Positions 1-12,300 of a stretch of 64,000 bases of DNA are shown in pieces; the first letter of the stretch is position 1; each line of letters opens with the position of its first letter. The position numbers and the translations under genes were made by a program. Source of the DNA: Ornithodoros turicata (taxonomy: Eukaryota; Arthropoda; Arachnida; Ixodida; Argasidae); the NCBI RefSeq assembly GCF_037126465.1, contig NC_088210.1:27863511-27927510 (forward strand), in the 5' to 3' direction. The notes under the pieces were generated by a model, which worked only from the letters and a program-made list of their open reading frames with translations, was not told the DNA's origin and searched no databases.

Positions 1-3000
1 GTACCGGGACTGAGGAAAAGGGACTTTGCCTGGTGCGGCGTCGCCACCAGGGTAACCGGCGAGGTGACTCCCTTCATGCCGCAGTCGCTCGTCACCCGAA
101 CGAGCGACTGTGCCTTCGAAGCCGGGGAGCAAGAAACGGAGGATGAAGGAACAGCCAGGGCTACCAGAGGGCCGTTGGGGGACGGAGAAGTGGCTGATGT
201 GGAGGCTGCAATGACTTTGACGCCCGCATTGGTCAGGACGGTGGGAGAGAGCAGACCGAGGCTGGTGGGGCCTACCTGCGACTGCACAACGATGGGGAGA
301 GACGAGGGCATTAAAGGGACACTGAAATGCAAAAACAGCTTGCTCTCAAATGAAAGTTTGTGTTTCAATTGGTATTAAATTGTAATGAGCCTACATGTTC
401 ATAAAGTTTTTGCAAGGAACAGATCTATGCTACCCCCACCATCGTCACCAGTGATTGTCTCCGTGCACATGTGTACAATATGATGCAAGACCACTGCGTG
501 TCATTCTGCTGCCACTGATGCAACTGCGGTAGATTTGAGACCACTGTAATCAAGCACACCATATCGCATGTTGCATTTAACGCTGATGATGATGAGTTGG
601 TGTTAAATGGTGCATGCATGAGCTAGTGTGGCCACTTTTCAGGCTCAGAAACGACGCCCTATCTGGCTCGAAGAGCGGTATATCTGGCAAACAGATTAGC
701 GGCTACTCCTCCCTAGCGGTCACTCTTTCTGTGCACGGGTGATGCGTAGTTCTGGTTTTGGCTCATTTGCATAGCAAAATTTGGTAATTTATATCTCAAG
801 GTATTTGGGATTTTTATTTAATTTTTATTTATTTAATAATTTATTTGAATAATGACTGGCTCCAATTCTGCTATCTCGCATTTCCCAGAAAACATTAATT
901 AATAATAATGATAAAATAGATAAAAAGCAAGCGAGCTGGAGGCAGATATCCATGACCAAGACCCGAGACTAAGGGGAAAATATGATATATATTTTCACGT
1001 ATACATAATAAAAATTCTTCCCCCATCTCCGGTTTTTCATCGGGGATATCAATTCATAAGCTAATTAATGAATTTTAGCTAACTGGTCGTCCAGTAGTTG
1101 GATATGCTGCCCTAAAGGATATCCAACTGACAGTATAACCCTCTGCCAAGATGGCATATCAGCACTGCTCTCACAGATTCTTTTAATAAAAAAAATATGT
1201 GCCAAATAACTCACAGCATTTTTATAAAATATGTGTTAAAAAAAAAAAAAGAAGAAACATGCTGTACGTCATCAATATAAGCTTAAAGTGTGAGAGAAAA
1301 AAAAAAAAAAAAAAACGAAACTAGGCTCACCTGCTGTTGAGATGCTACCAATGTTGCCAACCCACTGCTTGAAACTATTTCTGGTTGTACTCTGTTTCCT
1401 GTTAGTGATGCCTGAAGCATCGGAGCCACCGTGGCTATGCTCTGAGGTTCACTTGCAGATGCTTTAGCGCCAGCCAGGGTGAGAATAGCATTATTGTTTG
1501 AGATAGTGATCACAGTGCTGGAGCTGACTACAGGCACTGCCTTGTTGTTGGCAGTGCTTAGTGGCTTTGGATTATCAGGATTGCCTGAAACTGTAAAATA
1601 CCTTGCTGTTAATGACCCAATCTGACGGCAGCAAGTTGACGTTTTTAAACGCTCCAGCTTCATCGAGGGTTTCCGTGCTCGGTGGTAGAAGTAATGTGAC
1701 ACTCAAAGTGCCATAGACAGGCTTAAATTTTTTTAGTTCAAGACACTTGGTTTAGACATGAATAGCGGTTCATACGTTGTTCATTTGGGACACGGCAAGC
1801 TGGTACTGATGAGTAAAGTGGTGGAAGATACTCGCTAAAAACACTGTGTCCACAACCTACCTATAGTGTCACATAAATAAGATGAAGGTTTTGGTGAGGA
1901 TGGTGGTGAGGATGGTGAATGTGTGGCAGGCAACTCTTGGGACACCTCTGGATCGTCGTCCAAGTCACTGTAGTTGCCACATTCTGTTTAAGAAAAAAAC
2001 ACCATCCATCATCGTGATTGGTTAATCTACTCTCTCAAAGTGTGCTATTTTCTACGTTCCTCATTTACGCATTACTCCAAGAAGTATCTCACTAGCTAGC
2101 TAACAATAAAATTAACTACTGGGATCCACAAAGTGGCAGAGAGAATAGTATTCTATACATGGATCAATTCTCAAACACATCTACATTTTGGTAAAAGTTT
2201 CGGTTTGCTTAACCACTTTCTACACTTTGCTCTACCACTTTCACACTTCAAACTTTCCTACTGATTGGACGGGAACTTCCACTAGAACATTTCTTCCTCG
2301 CGCTGTCGTGGCTTGGCTCCACGTAGCCGCTTGGCTCTATTGACGATTACCTGATGCGGTGGTGGTAGTTTCATTGTCCTGTTCAGGCAGGATCGAACTG
2401 ATGTCCAAATAGTCTAGCTGTAGTGAAAGCTCTTTCTTCAGGGATGCCAGCCGCTGTTGTGCAGCTATTTTCTCTCTCGCTAGCCTTTCCATTTCGTGTT
2501 CATATTCTCGTTCCCTACGTTTGAGACTCTGGAAACATAAAAGCCATAAATTACCGTAGGTTTCCTCGGACGAGCACAAATACAGAGAAACTTCCTTTGG
2601 GTGCCCGCTAAGAGAGTCTCGTATCTGTGGCAGCAATTTGGACTGACCACTGTTTTCGGGAGCAGGCTAGCACCGACACCTTTCACAACCAACACTCATG
2701 CTGGTGTATACAGGAAGCCGTAAAACGCTGCATTCACTCCCTTCCAGTGTCCCCACAAGATTTGTTTCGATTCGATGACACACTGCGTTCCTCACCAACT
2801 GGCTTCACGCACCTGTATATAGCGTAGAGCTCCCCGCAGAATTGTCAGGTTGGATGTCTTACGGTCGTCCATGTTGGGCAGCTGTCGTTTGAGAGTCTCA
2901 AAGCATTCCTTGAGGTGTGCCCGCCTGAATGGAAGGAGAGTTTTGGTGGAAGAGTTAGAGGAACTGCTGGTGCACAAAAACGCTCATTTGTAACTGCAAG

Positions 3001-6000
3001 CTAAACGAGAGTGGTGAAAACTAAGACATGTCTATGAGAATCGGTTGCTCGTGGATCTGGTCAGGATCTGCAGTAGGGCTGCATAGCGAGACTAGATTAT
3101 GAGTTGCGTCACACACTGCGCCTTAAAAATCCTACAAGTATAGGTAGGACAGGTAGAGTGTGTTGCTTATACGGAGACATGTTTAAGAATTCTGTGAAGA
3201 CAAAGACAGAAACGACACTCAACTGTCACTGATGTCTCTTATTAAGAGCCTCGGGGCCGGAAGACTAACCTTCTAGACATAAAAAAAAATTAATACACCT
3301 CAAATATGAACACACTGCTTTGTACCTCCCTGTCCAGCATCACAAACCACATCAAATGCACAAACATATTAAGTTTCCATTGCGTTTCAGTAGAGAGCCA
3401 CGTGGAAAGGCCAACGGTAGAAATCGCAAGACAAAAACAAAAAGAAAAGTAATATATGGTGAAATGCAAATTAATATTATTAAATATTAATATTAAATAT
3501 AATAAATATTAGTAATACAATTAATACGCTAATATTACACCTCACTAGGTAACTACGCTAGTCTTAGTTACCAAAGCTTGGGAACAGGTCCATAGAATCA
3601 CTCTGCAGGCCCCTGCCAGTTCTACTTATTATGAGTGATCATTATCTCTGCTTCACAGGCTGACCCAATCCCACAGCTGTTGCTAGCACGCAACAGCACC
3701 AGTGGCTCTCCTTTCCCTCCCGGTACTTTGGGAAGCCACAAAGTATGAGGCCGTAAAATCTAAATGGGAGTACACCGGCAAGGTGCCCTCGATTAGGATA
3801 AGGGAAGCAGGGATACCCAAGAGCAGCCCGGAAAGCAACCATCATAAAATTTCCCATGATTGCCAGGGTCGTGTCACAAAACGCATGAACGAGCTCCACC
3901 GCATATTATTTAGAGAGAATGGAAAGGCTGCAGACAAGCTGGTGCATAACGCTTAAAGGTAAATTAATTAATGTTATTGGGACCTGCATTAATTTCATAA
4001 AATTTTGCAATTTTTGAAAAATTTGCTGACTTTTAAGGGCACATGAAAATGTCTAGCAAGATCTGATGCTTCGGCACTAACTTTGATCATCGCAGCTGGT
4101 TGTACAGGTTACTGTTAAGAATTTGAACTGCTTTACAGCACAAGAGTGTGTGAGGTGGCATTAATCAAATGTGCTACTGGCTTATCACAAAGTAAGCCAC
4201 AAATTTTAGCATCCAGGATTCGCAAGATTTAGTGACCGCAAATAAATACCTTGTACCCTACTCATGAAAAATTTATGTCGTAAAGTAAGAGGGTTTTACA
4301 ATAGCTATCAAATGCTTCCAGTCTGCAGGACCAATGGATAACCTGTCCATGGAGGCCATGATTACTGAATCACAAGAGCTACTCTTCTGCTTTTCTCTCA
4401 ATTCACATCAATCACTGAATCATAAGTTGTACACGTGTTTGCAAGATCCCCCGATGTGAAGTACCCTCCACTAAAAGTGTTCAATGCACAATAGCACATG
4501 CCCATTTAATACCGTGTTAAGAAAGATCTTAGCTCACAGGTGTTCCGAGGCGATATGCGCGGCTTTGTGCCAGCCAGATGGCAAAATGCTTGTAATGCAA
4601 CGTAATATAAACTTTGCCACTGGAAATTTGTTTTATGAGCCATGTTTCAACAGCACATACAAAGGTAATGAGTGCACAGCACAGTAGACCATTCCTTTCA
4701 CACACTAACAGCATCGGCAAACAGCCCATGATATGCCAAGCAACTGCCTATCACGGAACTGTATTAATCACACACAACAACACGTCATGGCCAGCTTCTC
4801 ACCTCACCTCTTATTCTGCACCTGATGTACCTCACGAGTGTACCTCATTTATGGTACACAGGTGTTGAGGTAGAATTTTGCTGTAACTTTAACCAACACT
4901 CAAACATGTCACTGCACAAGGACCAGTGCAGCTTGAATGTGCATTAATCGTAGAATAAACATCCGACATGTGGTTCAAATGCTCCTCACTACATGTGGGT
5001 CATATCATTTTTTTTTTTTTAATCACACGGACACGAATCGTCGTCTTGCTCTTCGCGCAAATAACAGTCACACAGATTGCACAGCATTTTGCAACATAAC
5101 GCGAAGCGAAATTCACGGCATCAACTCAACCAATAATCCTATGCAGATCTGCTGTAACACTCACCTATTTTTCTCAAGTTTGTTGTGAACCTCCCTTGTG
5201 CCCGCACTAAAAGAATAAGTGGCAAGTTAGCGCTTTCTTTTAAGGACGAGAGATCCACAATGCATATGGGCATAAGATTCGCAGCACGAAGCACGCAAAG
5301 TAAACACAAATCGGCCGCTTCAACGGAACACCTATCCGCAGATCATTTATGAGAAGAAAAAAAAAAATGCGAACCCTCCAGATCTTCTCTTGTCCTTGCT
5401 GTCATCGCAGTGATTCGACGAAAAAGAGTCAGAGGAATTGTCACACTTGGACGCGTGCTGGAACTGCTGCCTGGAATTCACTTTGATATCCTCGGCATTG
5501 CTTCTACTGAGCAGCGCAAACGTTTGGTAATCTTGAGGTATTTCACCTGGGTTAAGAAAAAAGAAAAGCAAATCTGCGTGTAACATCGACGTAAACTGCA
5601 GTTTACTACACATCGGTTAACGCGATGAAGCATTTGTCTACAAAAGGACATAGGAAGTGACAAGTCCGTGCCTCCAAATGCGTCACGGCACAACGGACAC
5701 GACAAAGTGTTATGGCGAGACCTCTTAACAGCAAAAAATGTCGTGGTTAAATAGAAAATTATGGTCCTACTTACTACAATAAAACTAGCACGGCAAAAAT
5801 ACACCACGGTGATAAAGGAGCTGACGGCGAATCTCGACATCCGCCGAGGAAACAATACCGTGAGCACCCAAACCTCTGACCCGACTATGTTCGTCCACTT
5901 AACACAGGTAGACAAAATAATCTAATCGATTCGTAACACACTGAGCCACGGGAATCCGTGCGGCGAATTTTGACAATCGCTGGTAACCTGCGAAAGAGCG

Positions 6001-6337
6001 AACGATGAACCTATATTGTGGGCTACTCGCCGTGACCGCATCATTGCTCGAAAACAACGACGCCGCGTCGAACAGTCCGCTTGTATTGCGCGTATTTTCT
6101 CTCCCCCCACTACGTTTCCACTATGTTCGTAGCGCTACGGTTCCTACATAGGTCAGGGAGTCTTCATTCGAGCACACAACTCTGCATAAATAGAACACGG
6201 GGGAGTCACGGGCTCAGGTTCCAACTGAAGGCGATAGCAACGTATATAATCGGAACTGAAATGTCCTTACCACGTGCTTTTGCTTCGGACCTATATTCGA
6301 TGTATTTAGCCGCTTCAAGCAGGGTGTCTAGGCTCAT
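1..6337 (-). CDS. MNT: MNT, MAX-binding bHLH-zipper repressor (3' end outside window)
   Basis: Nuclear transcription factor that pairs with MAX on CACGTG E-boxes and recruits SIN3 to oppose MYC. Exons in transcript order: 6337-6271, 5546-5375, 5206-5165, 2924-2813, 2528-2351, 1983-1861, 1584-1331, 281-1 (last one partial). All junctions keep phase. Residues 1-16 (MSLDTLLEAAKYIEYR) match the SIN3-interaction helix. About residues 80-131 form the basic helix-loop-helix, with REVHNKLEKNRRAHLKECF. Residues 132-165 form the leucine zipper, including EYEHEMERLAREKI. This combination is diagnostic of MNT rather than MAD/MXD or MLX. A Ser/Thr/Pro/Val-rich tail follows, as in vertebrate MNT. The start is the ATG directly before the SIN3 helix. 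The acceptor of the last visible exon is uncertain (281 or about 318). The exon 2 donor is an unusual GTTCGC. About 409 residues are visible; the vertebrate protein is about 580. Confidence 0.93.
282..1330. other. MNT penultimate intron (no gene seen)
   Basis: AT-rich intronic sequence between MNT exons 7 and 8, with poly-A runs near 1240 and 1300. I see no coding or RNA feature here. Confidence 0.6.
2351..2924 (-). other. MNT: MNT bHLH and leucine-zipper exons
   Basis: Exon 2924-2813 encodes RAHLKECFETLKRQLPN through RYIQ (helix 1, loop, helix 2). Exon 2528-2351 starts SLKRRERE and carries the zipper, then LDISSILPEQ. The boundary after RYIQ is a family-typical exon junction, in phase 0. 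The 284-bp intron between them (2529-2812) shows no other feature. Confidence 0.92.
2925..5164. other. MNT intron 3 (no gene seen)
   Basis: This 2.2-kb intron separates the basic-region microexon from the helix-loop-helix exon. It holds an AT-rich stretch near 3470-3540 and scattered short open frames. None of these frames has splice or family support. Confidence 0.6.
5165..5206 (-). other. MNT: MNT 42-nt microexon encoding the DNA-binding basic region
   Basis: The exon lies between TTCTTTTAG and GTGAGTG and joins in phase on both sides (2 to 2). It reads GAGTREVHNKLEKNR across the junctions, the basic region that contacts the E-box. Skipping it would keep frame (42 = 14 codons) but remove DNA contact. 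Confidence 0.92.
6271..6337 (-). other. MNT: MNT exon 1: SIN3-interaction domain
   Basis: The exon encodes 22 residues starting MSLDTLLEAAKYIEY, an amphipathic helix typical of the SID of MNT and MXD proteins, which docks on the SIN3 PAH2 domain. It ends in phase 1 at a GTAAGG donor (6270-6265). A CACGTG lies at its 3' end (6271-6276). Confidence 0.9.
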
Positions 6338-7979
6338 GTCGTTCGCAGATTCCTGAAGAACACACTACACAGGAGAAACCCTTCGAAACACAAAGTAGTT
6401 GGAAACTGGACGCCTTTTTTCGGAGCTATGTAGAACACTTTCCTCCCAAGATGGCGGGAGCTCATCAAAACACTCGCAGAACACTCCTGTGTGGTGTGCC
6501 GACGCACCACGTGGTAACTGTGATTGACGTGCTATTGGCGCGTGTCCTTATGTTCTGATGCAAAAACACGTGCCCTGCCAGTGCTCGCGTTTCGTCCTAA
6601 TTGCCGTTTTCTTGCAAATACTGATCCAGCTTTCACGTATATACGCAGTTGGTCGGAGATACAACGCAGGATTTGTTGTTTTGCTGCTGGAATACCCACA
6701 CGAGTTGGAGACAGACTCTGGATATGGGCGGTGCTCACATGTGTGCATAAAGTGATTTTACATGTAATAAAACAGCAGTAGGGAGCTAAATGATTGACTT
6801 GGGTTAATATATGGTATATTATCCCCCTGCGTGCGCATTTAGTTTTGCAGGAAATACTTGCTGTGATTAATTATATGCGGTATTGACTCATAAGCACACG
6901 CGAAGCGTATTAGGTAGTCCCGCAGGCATCATTTACAACGTCATGCGTCGGCCAATGACATTTCAGGAGAACATAACGGGTAGGCGGTTCCAAAAGAATC
7001 ACGTGTTGTTGTGGATGTTTTCTTCACAAGCACGAGCGTGACAACTGTCGACCTCTGTCAAAGGCAGGGATTGCGGACAGGGTTCAGTAATCCGCGTTAT
7101 GCACCTCATTTCATGCAGCGCTGTCTCTGCCTGCGAGGTGGAAATCTCTCTCTGCATTTGGGAATTGCAACTTATTGCGTTTTGACTGCGATATGCTTTT
7201 TTTCTTTCTTCTTCTTTCTTTCTTTCATGTTATGCGCCAACGCTATTGCGGTCGATTAGAATCTCCCACCGTATACAGAAAGAAAAATGAGCGGCTATTT
7301 GGATCAATTTGCATTTACAGATCTACTCTGGTCACTTTTTATTTCCTCCAAGCGAAATTTTGCTAACGACCGCCATCGTTACCACGTGTACCTTCTCCGC
7401 ACGCGCGAGGGAGAGGGGGGCTCTCTGCAAAATGACAAGGGAAGCTGTGCCCCTCTCCCATCATTACCCATTGGCACCGCGAATTGACTCGTGCCGTAAA
7501 CAAACGGCGGAAAACAAGATGGCGTTTCCATTAGATTTTTCTTTTTTTGTGTGTGCATTCGGGAACATTATTTATGGAGTACATTGAATGTTTTGATAAT
7601 AGACACATAATTGTTTGCATGTTTTATGCAAAAACACGTGTGCTACCATCAGTCTACTGGTGTTGGTAGCTCTACACTGCTGAAGCAATACGAAATGGGT
7701 AAGAATGACCAGGGTGCATGACAATATTTTTTCTCCTTTAGCACAAATGCTGAAGTACAAAATGACATAGTTCCCTTTTAGTTTCCCCTTTAGTACAAAA
7801 TGCTGAAGGAAATGGTATACTTTTTTTTTTACAAAAATCAAGGCACGGATGCCTAATGTCATCACAGCGCATTAAAAAGTAGGTGCACCCCACAGCTTCT
7901 GTACGTCCCCTTCCCCACGTTAGTGGACACTGTACCCGATGACATGCATGACTACTACAGACATGCTTCAGAAGCGCTC
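6338..7979. promoter_or_regulatory. MNT promoter and upstream region with CACGTG cluster
   Basis: No gene is seen. An AAGATGGCGG motif (YY1-like) sits at 6448-6457, about 110 bp upstream of the MNT start codon. Canonical E-boxes CACGTG occur at 6508, 6567, 7000, 7383 and 7635, plus one inside exon 1 at 6271. A pyrimidine tract lies at 7195-7230. That this is the MNT promoter is inferred from position, and the transcription start is not mapped. CACGTG is the site bound by MAX heterodimers, so self-regulation by MNT/MAX or MYC/MAX is possible. Confidence 0.5.
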
Positions 7980-7985
7980 TTTATT
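7980..7985 (-). terminator. Candidate polyadenylation signal for TMEM248
   Basis: AATAAA on the minus strand, at the expected end of the TMEM248 transcript. No transcript evidence is available. Confidence 0.35.
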
Positions 7986-9323
7986 TTACAATACAGTCTC
8001 GCTGTGTTTTATTCATGTACAATATACAAATTCAGTACAGTTCATAAATCCCTGGACACACACACAGTTCCTGGCTTGAGACTCGTCAGAAAAGCTCTGG
8101 ACAATCACCATTCTTTGGCAGTTATAAGAGGTGCCACAAATCCGAATAAAGTGACACGCGAGCAAACTGAGCTCCTCGAGTTCATCCCAAAGTCAATACT
8201 TCTGGTAGGATTGAAAAGGCAGACCTCAAAAAAGCGAGACAGCACGCATGTATGTTTGGGAAAACAGGAAAGGGCATAAAGGAGATGAATATGCAGAAGA
8301 GAGTGTGCAGAGAATGTACAGAGAGTGTGGATGGGGTGAATGCCTAACTGCCCAAAAAAAGGCCCCTTGGCATGTTGCCGGGAAGTCGTACGTAAGCATG
8401 CCGTAATGGTGAGCGCACTCCACCAGCAACCGAGACGTGTTCTTTTTTTGTGTTCTGCTGCTGCCTGGCTTTGCTGATGTCTGCCTCATTTAAATCTTCG
8501 AATATTCTCAAGTAATGAAGGCTATGTGTTGCTCGTTAGACTGTTTGTATGCCAGTCTTAATCTTGGTTAGCATCCGTTGGTTAGGTTCACCCTTCTGCT
8601 GTTTCTGCAGGAAGAGCATCCACAAGAGACAATGTTTCCTCAAACATAGCACCAGTTTTGAGGAGGCAAGAAGTGCCAAAGGAGCCACAAACTTATAAGT
8701 AAAAACAAACAAACAAACAAACAAAAAACTTGCTGTACACATCTCAGGAGCTCCTCTTATACGTACAAAGTATTCTTTACTGTACACTTCCACTAAAAGG
8801 AAATACAAAAGCTCTTTCCGGCATTGTCCTTTTTTCTACCAAATTACCACAATCAAAACGAAGTTGTACCCTTCCTTCTTTCTTTATCCATTATGGGGAT
8901 TGACCAGACAGTGCCGCTATGCTGACGCTCGGTGTCGCATCATGTAGTAATGTAGTAGGCATAACATTATGGCAATTTTGTAAGTATATGTACGGCACTG
9001 TACATGGAAAATGTGCCGGTCCTACGGAACTAAGAAAAACGAATGCCGAAAACAGTTTTGCACAGACTTTCCGAAACTGCAAGACTTATACAACGTAATT
9101 TAAAGACTGATGTTTTACAAACCAGGGAAAGATTATGGCCACCCTTGTACATTCAATGTCAATCACAGTGTCGTATTTACAGTCGAGGCATACAGTGCCA
9201 CGCTGCTGTCTGCTTGAATAACCTGGGAATGTTGTGTGCCCAGCATGTAGTGACATGACACCTGTTTGGTGTATGCGAAGCAATAACTGGGCACATATTG
9301 CATTTGGTGGAGGTTCGTTCTTG
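7980..9323 (-). other. TMEM248: Probable TMEM248 3' UTR
   Basis: This region follows the proposed stop codon at 9326-9324 and ends near an AATAAA on the minus strand (7985-7980). An (AAAC)n run sits at about 8703-8725. One stop-free stretch on the minus strand, about 8489-8350, has no family match. Assignment as UTR is by position. Confidence 0.4.
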
Positions 9324-12300
9324 TTATGCATCCAGCAACTGTTAGAGACAAAAAGAAAGCAGCAAAGATAATTATAAATACACACAGTGAAATGCACCAA
9401 CCTTTATGTTAACAAGTTAAAGGCAGCTGGCTGGTTTATTGACATGTTACTAGGTTTACTTACGATCAGATTATGTGCTTTAGAAACAGAAAAGGACTTC
9501 AATGACTAGAGCACTTTCAAAGGGACATTGTAAAATCAATACAAACACTTTTGTATTACAGCAGAACAGCAAAATACAGCAATTATTATTTTTCGTCAAC
9601 ATCAACAGCAAAAATGCAGCAGAGGCACCATATAACAAAGTGCACTTTCCTTGCCAGCCAGTTCCAAAACATTTCTCACAGATGTGGGTGGTTTTTTTAG
9701 CATTCATTCCATTTTCTTTTGTCGGTTGCCAAATGAACCAGTCTGAACCCCCTCTAGGACGTATGTACAAGTTTTAAAATGAAAAGATAAATAGTAGAAT
9801 ATTTTTGCTTGTCATATTCAGTTTAATTTATTACGATTGAATGAACTATTTCTAGCAGTGCATAATGTAAAAACCCCCGAGACTAGGGAACACGAAGGGA
9901 CAGACACAAACACAAAGTCTCAAACACAGCTGAAAATTTTACTTCACATACAATCCCTAGTCTCGGGGGGTTTTACATTATGCATCATCTTCACCGGCTC
10001 GCTTGCTTGCTAGCCATTTTTCCATTATTTCTAGCAAGTTACTCTGCAGAACATATCAGTCAAGGAGAGTAGAAGAAATTGTAGTTGAAGCAGGTTTAAC
10101 AAGGGAGGTTTGGAAACTGTGGCTAACTCCTGGCATTGATGATGACCACAGTGGATGTGGTAGAGCAATTATTATGAACAGCAAAGTGCTTCCAACTACG
10201 ATTGAAGCACTTCATGCTAAGAAACTATGCTTTGTTACGTACAAAATGTCATCTATCAAGATTGTACCACACATGGTATGATGCAATCATTCTCGCTACT
10301 AGTTTGAGCATTGTAATACCCCCCTCAAGATTTATGTGCACGTACATGAGAATGGTCGTACTGCAATGGTGTACACTTGAGTATTTGAAAAATTCCACGG
10401 CTACTTGCTCTTTAATGCTCAAAAGTAATTCCTCTCTGACCGTTAATACTAAATAAACGAAGTATTATTGAAAATTTAAATAGTACAATTTTAATTATTA
10501 CCGAAGACTAACGAATTATGTGTCTTCCGAATAGCCAGGTATTGCAATACAGTTGAAGTACAGTTGAAGTACAGGACGTACACTACAATACGCAGTACAT
10601 ATATATAGACATTGCAGTCAAAACAAGATACAGGACAGTGAGATACTGCTGAAAGACTCTGGTGTTCAACAATAAGATATATTTTACCTTGTCTCCTTTG
10701 GTCTTTCTGACTCTTCCCCAAACAACTGCATAGCAGGCAAGTACCATCACCATAAAGAAGAGGAAATAACTAGTGTTGATCAAGTGAAGGTTGACTAATG
10801 CTCGATCATCCTGCAAAAGTGACACAACGAGCGCATTAGTAAAAAAAAAAAAAAAAATGTTTGTCAGCAATGGCAATCACAGGACCAGTGCAATGAGAGC
10901 CTGGAAAAACTGTTGTTCTTGCAGCAACGCATCAAATGATGACACATACATAGAGACTGTTTATGCAAATGCATGCCGGAGAGGATAGATACTAACATAA
11001 ATAGTGCGTCATGGCTAACGCAGCACAGCCAAGAAGCTAAGCTTCACCACAGTTAACCTTCTCGAGGACACAATATGACACGATTTAAAGGGAGACCTCG
11101 CAAGGATTCGAAAAAAATTAGGTGAGCATCATACAGGACAGGAACCACCCCCTTGATACCAATTATACCATCCAAATGCAATTTAAATGAGTAGTTAATT
11201 CGTAAATGATGAACAGAGCTCCATACTACAGCATTTCGTTTGGAGGAGGATACCGTGACATCACCCATCATTGTCGTCTGCTTCCAAACCATCATTCTCC
11301 CTTGCCGGATGATGTCAGCAGTACGTTGCTTTCAGTGCCCTCTCGCTTCACGGAGGCGAAGCGCTCGCTTTGTAATAAGCTGGTTTGAATAATATTTGCG
11401 GAGTTTTGGAACGAGATATTACGTACACACATTCCTGACATCTCAAGTGTTACAGATATATCGCACCATTTGCGGTGATTTTGTTCTGGAGTGCCACTTT
11501 AACAATCGGCTTAGTTCGACAATTGGTCTTCGAATTGAAGAATGATTTCAACAACACCATTTTGACCTGATGTAGAAGATTTAGTTGGTTGTCAAGGTCT
11601 CGCGATGGATAGTACAAGATGCCCCCTTGCATATGGACACAGCTTTATCTGTAGATCTACTCACAGAAGATAGCATCACAGTAAGTGTGGGATCGGTCTT
11701 GTAGAAGAACTGCGTCCACCTGCCACCAGTACAGTTGACTTTCCCACCTGTGTCGGCAGCTGAGCGTTGGAGAAAGACGCGTTGATTGGTGCTGGGTGGC
11801 ACCGCGTGCAGGATGCACTGTGGGGGACGTCTAGATATTTTTGAAAAAAAAAAAGTAAACATGGTCGCCATTAACCAAAGAACACCATTAATCTCTTCAG
11901 AAAGACACCACAAAAGCCTTCTTCCGCTACTCATAGTTGCGCTGTGTTCAGGATTACCAATCCCATACAGCGATATCATAGATTCATCTCACCAGATGCT
12001 GTTATAACTGACTTTATACTTTTTCATGCTGACTGTGACAAGCCATGCTATTTCAAAAACTAAAGACGCAACATTGACGCTTTGACTTCGTCGCACCACA
12101 AAATAATGCCAAAGTGTTTGCATGAGGTGAGTATGATATGCTGGTGCAGCATTTACTTTTTAAGTAGATACATTTACTTTACACAACCTTCTCTACACAC
12201 TGAAGTAAATTACTTTAAAAATAGAGCCAACTGCTGGTCTATGTATGTAAAGTATGTATGTATATATGTAATTAATGAAACATGTGGCTCGTCATTCCCA

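Noticed and set aside
8350..8489. Stop-free minus-strand stretch in the TMEM248 3' UTR region
   Set aside because: No credible acceptor in the required phase and no family match.
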